Shown piece after piece: positions 58,601 to 64,000 of a stretch of 64,000 nucleotides of DNA. The stretch lies in NCBI GenBank assembly GCA_029207755.1, contig JARCOQ010000109.1, forward strand, positions 124,001-188,000, read 5' to 3'. The notes under the pieces are model-generated. The model was not told where the DNA came from and searched no databases. It saw only the letters and a program-made list of their open reading frames with translations. Source of the DNA: Chamaea fasciata (taxonomy: Eukaryota; Chordata; Aves; Passeriformes; Sylviidae). Each line of letters begins with the position of its first letter. The stretch's first letter is position 1. Made by a program: the position numbers and the translations under genes.

Positions 58601-60759
58601 CCGAACGGAACAGGATTTCTTCCAGATGCAAGCTGCCTTTAACAGGAAGACTAGCTTCCCTTGGAGGGCCAAAGGCCTCCTATAAACTGACATCAGACAT
58701 TTGGGCAGCTGACTTAACTTACCCCTGGAAACAGCCCATCCTTTGTGCCCAACTCCCTCTGCCAAGCACCAGGCCTTGCCCACCTACAATCCCAAACGGA
58801 ACAGGATTTCTTCCAGATGCAAGCTGCCACAATCTGGAAGACTAGCTTCCCTTGGAGGGCCAAAGGCCTCCTACAAACTGACATCAGGCACCTGGGCAGC
58901 TGACTTTACTTACCCCTGGAAACAGCCCATCCTTTGTGCCCAACTCCCTCTGCCGGGCACCAGGCCTCGCCCACCTACATTCTAGAATGGAACAGGATTT
59001 CTTCCAGATGCAAGCTGCCACAAGCAGGAAGCCTGGCTTCCCATGGAGGGCCAAAGGCCTCCTACAAACTGACATCAGGCACCTGGGCAGCTGACTTTAC
59101 TTACCCCTCTAAAAAGGATATCCTTTGTGCCCAACTCCCTCTGCCGGGCACCAGGTCTCGCCCACCTACAATCCCGAACGGAACAGGATTGCTTCCAGAT
59201 GCAAGCTGCCACAAACTGGAAGACAAGCTTCCCTTGGAGGGCCAAAGGCCTCCTACAAACTGACATCAGGCACCTGGGCAGCTGACTTTACTTACCCCTG
59301 GAAACAGGCCATCCTTTGTGCCCAACTCCCTCTGCCGGGCACCTGGCCTCGGCCACCTGCAATCCCGAACGGAACAGGATTTCTTCCAGATGCAAGCTGC
59401 CACAAGCTGGAAGACTGGTTTCCCATGGAGGACCAAAGGCCTCCTACAAACTGGCATCAGGCACCTGGGCAGCTGACTTTACTTACCCCTGGAAACAGCC
59501 CATCCTTTGTGCCCAACTCCCTCTGCCGGGCACCAGGCCTCGGCCACCTGCAATCCCGAACAGATCTGTATTACTTCCCGATGCAAGCTGCCACAAGCTG
59601 GAAGCCTGGCTTTCCATGGAGGACCAATAGCCACCTGCAAACTGACATCAGGCACCTGGGCAGCTGACTTTACTTACCCCTGGAAACAGGCCATCCTTTG
59701 TGCCCAACTCCCTCAGCCCGGCAGCTGGCCTCGGCCACCTACAATCCCGAACGGAATAGCATTTCTTCCAGATGCAAGCTGCCTTGAACAGGAAGACTAG
59801 CTTCCCTTGGAGGGCCAAAGGCCTCCTACAAATTGACATCAGGCACCAGGGGAGCTGACTTTACTTACCCCTGGAAACAGCCCATCCTTTGTGCCCAACT
59901 CCCTCTGGCGGGCACTAGGCCTCGCCCACCTACAATCCCGAACGGAACAGGATTTCTTCCAGATGCAAGCTGCCACAAGCAGGAAACCTGTCTTCCCATG
60001 GAGGGCCAAAGGCCTCCTACAAACTGACATCAGGCACCTGGGCAGCTGACTTTACTTACCCCTGGAAACAGACCATCCTTTTTGCCCAACTCCCTCTGCC
60101 GGGCACCAGGCCTCGGCCACGTACAATCCCAAACGGAACAGGATTTCTTCCAGATGCAAGCTGCCACAAACTGGAAGACGTGCTTCGTTTGGAGGGCCAA
60201 AGGTCACCTACAAACTGACATCAGGCACATGGGCAGCTGACTTTACTTCCCCCTGGAAACAGGCCATCCTTTGTGCCCAACTCCCTCTGCCGGGCACCTG
60301 GCCTCGGCCACCTACAATCCCGAACGGAACAGGATTTCTTCCAGATGCAAGCTGCCACAAGCAGGAAACCTGGCTTCCCATGGCGGGCCAAAGGCCTCCT
60401 ACAAACTGACATCAGGCACCTGGGCAGCTGACTTTACTTACCCCTGGAAACAGCCCATCCTTTGTGCCCAACTCCCTCTGCCGGGCACCAGGCCTCGCCC
60501 TCCTACAATCCCGAACGGAACAGGATTTCTTCCAGATGCAAGCTGCCACAAACTGGAAGACAAGCTTCCCTTGGAGGGCCAAAGGCCTCCTACAAACTGA
60601 CATCAGGCACCTGGGCAGCTGACTTTACTTACCCCTGGAGACAGCCCATCCTTTGTGCCCAACTCCCTCTGCCGGGCACCAGGCCTCACCCACCTACAAT
60701 CCTGAACGGAACAGGATTTCTTCCAGATGCAAGCTGCCACAAACTGGAAGACAAGCTTC

Positions 60760-62770
60760 CCTTGGAGGGCCAAAGGCCTCCTACAAACTGACATCAGGCA
60801 CCTGGGCAGCTGACTTTACTTACCCCTGGAAACAGGCCATCCTTTGTGCCCAACTCCCTCTGCCGGGCACCAGGCCTCGGCCACCTACAATCCTGAACGG
60901 AACAGGATTTCTTCCAGATGCAAGCTGCCACAAACTGGAAGCCTGTCATCCCTTGGAGGGCCAAAGGCCTCCTACAAACTGACATCAGGCACCTGGGCAG
61001 CTGACCTTACTTACCCCTGGAAACCAGCCATCATTGGTGCCCAACTCCCTCTGCCGGGCCCACAGCTTTGGCCACCTACAATCCCGAAAAAAACAGGAGT
61101 TCTTCCAGATGCAAGCTGCCACAAGCTGGAAATGTGGCTTCACTAGGAGGGCCAAAGGCCTCCTGCAAACTGACATCAGGCACCTGGGCAGCTGACTTTA
61201 CTTACCCCTGGAAACAGCTCATCATTTGTGCCCAACTCCCTCTGCCGGGCACCAGGCCTCGCCCACCTACAATCCCGAACGGAACAGGATTTCTTCCAGA
61301 TGCAAGCTGCCACAAACTGGAAGACTTGCTTCCGTTGGAGGGCTAAAGGTCACCTACAAACTGACATCAGGCACCTGGGCAGCTGACTTTACTTACCCTT
61401 GGAAACAGGCCATCCTTTGTTCCCAACACCCTCTGCCGGGCACCCTGCTCCGGCAACCTACAATCCCGAACGGAACAGGATTTCTTCCAGATGCAAGCTG
61501 CCTTAAACAGGAAGACGAGCTTCCCTTGGAGGGCCAAAGGCCTCCTACAAACTGACATCAGGCACCTGGGCAGCTGACTTTACTTATCCCTGGAAAAAGG
61601 GCATCCTTTGTGCCCAACTCCCTCTGCCGGGCACCTGGCCTCGCCCACCTACAATCCCGAACGGAACCGGAGTTCTTCCAGATGCAAGCTGCCACAAGCT
61701 GGAAACGCGGCTTCACTTGGAGGGCCAAAGGCCTCCTACAAACTGACATCAGGCACCTGGGCAGCTGACTTTACTTACCCCTGGAAACAGGCCATCCTTT
61801 GTGCCCAACTCCCTCTGCCGGGCACCAGGCCTCGGCCACCTACAATCCTGAACGGAACAGGATTTCTTCCAGATGCAAGCTGCCACAAACTGGAAGCCTG
61901 TCATCCCTTGGAGGGCCAAAGGCCTCCTACAAACTGACATCAGGCACCTGGGAAGCTGACCTTACTTACCCCTGGAAACCAGCCATCATTAGTGCCCAAC
62001 TCCCTCGGCCGGGCCCACAGCTTTGGCCACCTACAATCCCGAAAAAAACAGGAGTTCTTCCAGATGCAAGCTGCCACAAGCTGGAAATGTGGCTTCACTA
62101 GGAGGGCCAAAGGCCTCCTGCAAACTGACATCAGGCACCTGGGCAGCTGACTTTACTTACCCCTGGAAACAGCTCATCATTTGTGCCCAACTCCCTCTGC
62201 CGGGCACCAGGCCTCGCCCACCTACAATCCCGAACGGAACAGGATTTCTTCCAGATGCAAGCTGCCACAAACTGGAAGACTTGCTTCCGTTGGAGGGCTA
62301 AAGGTCACCTACAAACTGACATCAGGCACCTGGGCAGCTGACTTTACTTACCCTTGGAAACAGGCCATCCTTTGTTCCCAACACCCTCTGCCGGGCACCC
62401 TGCTCCGGCAACCTACAATCCCGAACGAAACAGCATTTCTTCCAGATGCAAGCTGCCTTAAACAGGAAGACGAGCTTCCCTTGGAGGGCTAAAGGCCTCC
62501 TACAAACTGACATCAGGCACCTGGGCAGCTGACTTTACTTATCCCTGGAAAAAGGACATCCTTTGTGCCCAACTCCCTCTGCCGGGCACTTGGCCTCGCC
62601 CACCTACAATCCCGAACGGAACCGGAGTTCTTCCAGATGCAAGCTGCCACAAGCTGGAAACGCGGCTTCACTTGGAGGGCCAAAGGCCTCCTACAAACTG
62701 ACATCAGGCACCTGGGCAGCTGACTTTACTTACCCCTGGAAACAGGCCATCCTTTGTGCCCAACTCCCTC
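60760..62770. repeat. 5-mer tandem duplication (955-bp unit, two copies plus partial)
   Basis: Five monomers repeat at offset 955 bp (5 x 191). The rare CCCGAAAAAAACAGG occurs at about 61084 and 62039, the GGAGGGCTAAAGG variant near 61340 and 62295, and CACTAGGAGGGCC at both positions. Copies differ at a few bases (for example TTGGTGCCC against TTAGTGCCC). Confidence 0.85.
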
Positions 62771-64000
62771 TGCCAAGCACCAGGCCTTGCCCACCTACAA
62801 TCCCAAACGGAACAGGATTTCTTCCAGATGCAAGCTGCCACAATCTGGAAGACTAGCTTCCCTTGGAGGGCCAAAGGCCTCCTACAAACTGACATCAGGC
62901 ACCTGGGCAGCTGACTTTACTTACCCCTGGAAACAGCCCATCCTTTGTGCCCAACTCCCTCTGCCGGGCACCAGGCCTCGCCCACCTACATTCCCGAATG
63001 GAACAGGATTTCTTCCAGATGCAAGCTGCCACAAGCAGGAAGCCTGGCTTCCCATGGAGGGCCAAAGGCCTCCTACAAACTGACATCAGGCACCTGGGCA
63101 GCTGACTTTACTTACCCCTGGAAACAGCCCATCCTTTGTGCCCAACTCCCTCTGCCGGGCACCTGGCCTTGGCCACCTACAATCCCGAACGGAACAGGAT
63201 TTCTTCCAGATGCAAGCTGCGACAAGCTGGAAGACTGGTTTCCCATGGAGGACAAAAGGCCTGCTACAAACTGGCATCAGGCACCTGGGCAGCTGACTTT
63301 ACTTACCCCTGGAAACAGCCCATCTTTTGTGCCCAACTCCCTCTGCCGGGCACCAGGTCTCGCCCACCTACAATCCCGAACGGAACAGGATTGCTTCCAG
63401 ATGCAAGCTGCCACAAACTGGAAGACAAGCTTCCCTTGGAGGGCCAAAGGCCTCCTACAAACTGACATCAGGCACCTGGGCAGCTGACTTTACTTACCCC
63501 TGGAAACAGCCCATCCTTTGTGCCCAACTCCCTCTGCCGAGCACCAGGCCTCGGCCACCTGCAATCCCGAACAGATCAGTATTACTTCCCGAAGCAAGCT
63601 GCCACAAGCTGGAAGCCTGGCTTTCCATGGAGGACCAATAGCCACCTGCAAACTGACATCAGGCACCTGGGCAGCTGACTTTACTTACCCCTGGAAACAG
63701 CCCATCCTTTGTGTCCAACTCCCTCATCCGGGCACCCAGCTCCGGCCCCCTACAATCCCGAACGGAACACGATTTCTTCCAGATGCAAGCTGCCACAAGC
63801 AGGAATCCTGGCTTCCCATGGAGGGCCAAAGGCCTCCTACAAACTGACATCAGACACCTGGGCAGATGACTTTACTTACCCCTGGAAACAAGACATCCTT
63901 TGTGCCCAACTCCCTCTGCCGGGCAGATGGCCTCGGCCACCTACAATCCCGAACGGAACCGGAGTTCTTCCAGATGCAAGCTGCCACAAGCTGGAAACGT

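Larger units (their letters stand above)
53883..64000. repeat. 191-bp satellite array, right arm (about 53 monomers, continues past window)
   Basis: The same 191-bp family resumes immediately after the provirus, starting mid-monomer at CCCATGGAGGG, which is where the left arm stops. The 191-bp phase is exact across the insertion once 9515 bp (provirus plus one 5-bp target duplication) are removed. This arm is richer than the 17-41 kb region in divergent monomers carrying the AGATCAGTATTACTTCCCGA-type segment. It runs off the window end in mid-monomer. Confidence 0.97.

Noticed and set aside
1..64000. CENP-B box in the monomer
   Set aside because: The nearest candidate (TTCCGTTCGGGA on the minus strand) lacks the required TTCG-N4-A-N2-CGGG spacing.

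Overview
The window is almost entirely one tandem satellite with a single young retrovirus inserted in it. About 285 copies of a 191-bp monomer (about 57% GC, mostly head-to-tail, very few indels) fill 1-44372 and 53883-64000. The 191-bp length, long homogeneous arrays and higher-order structure suggest an avian, probably passerine, centromeric or pericentromeric array. The zebra finch centromeric satellite known as Tgut191A has this monomer length, but I could not compare sequences, so species and centromere identity are inference. No host gene, tRNA or rRNA gene is visible.

Layout. The left arm (1-44372) is a mosaic of recent multi-monomer duplications: blocks repeated at offsets of 4202 bp (22 monomers), 4009 and 4582 bp (21 and 24 monomers minus 2 bp), 2101 bp (11-mer, tandem), 2292 bp (12-mer, tandem), and at long range near 11.4-12.8 kb. 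A hybrid monomer near 36.09 kb marks a crossover between two monomer types. The right arm (53883-64000) continues the same families, with a 5-mer tandem duplication at 60.76-62.77 kb. Removing the provirus and one copy of its 5-bp target duplication restores both the 191-bp phase and a 12-monomer block spacing across the insertion site.

Provirus (minus strand, 53882 down to 44373, 9510 bp). Two 677-bp LTRs (TG...CA) differ at 4 positions and are flanked by the 5-bp duplication CCCAT. Order in the sense direction: 5' LTR (TATA box, AATAAA), a primer binding site resembling the complement of a serine tRNA, leader, gag (521 aa, coiled coil, PSAP late motif, no CCHC finger), a -1 frameshift signal (slippery TTTAAAC, 6-nt spacer, 11-bp stem, 6-bp second stem forming a predicted H-type pseudoknot), pro-pol (protease, reverse transcriptase, RNase H, integrase, all key residues present), a predicted splice acceptor, env interrupted by one in-frame TGA just after the SU/TM cleavage site, a short 3' UTR with a GA microsatellite, and the 3' LTR.

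How the parts work together. Gag and Gag-Pro-Pol would come from full-length RNA through frameshifting, and Env from a spliced RNA. As it stands, env would end right after SU, so no membrane-anchored Env is expected without stop readthrough. Class III (ERV-L/spuma-like) affinity is suggested by the Gag without a zinc finger, the 5-bp duplication, the serine-type primer site and the long TM region, but this assignment is tentative.
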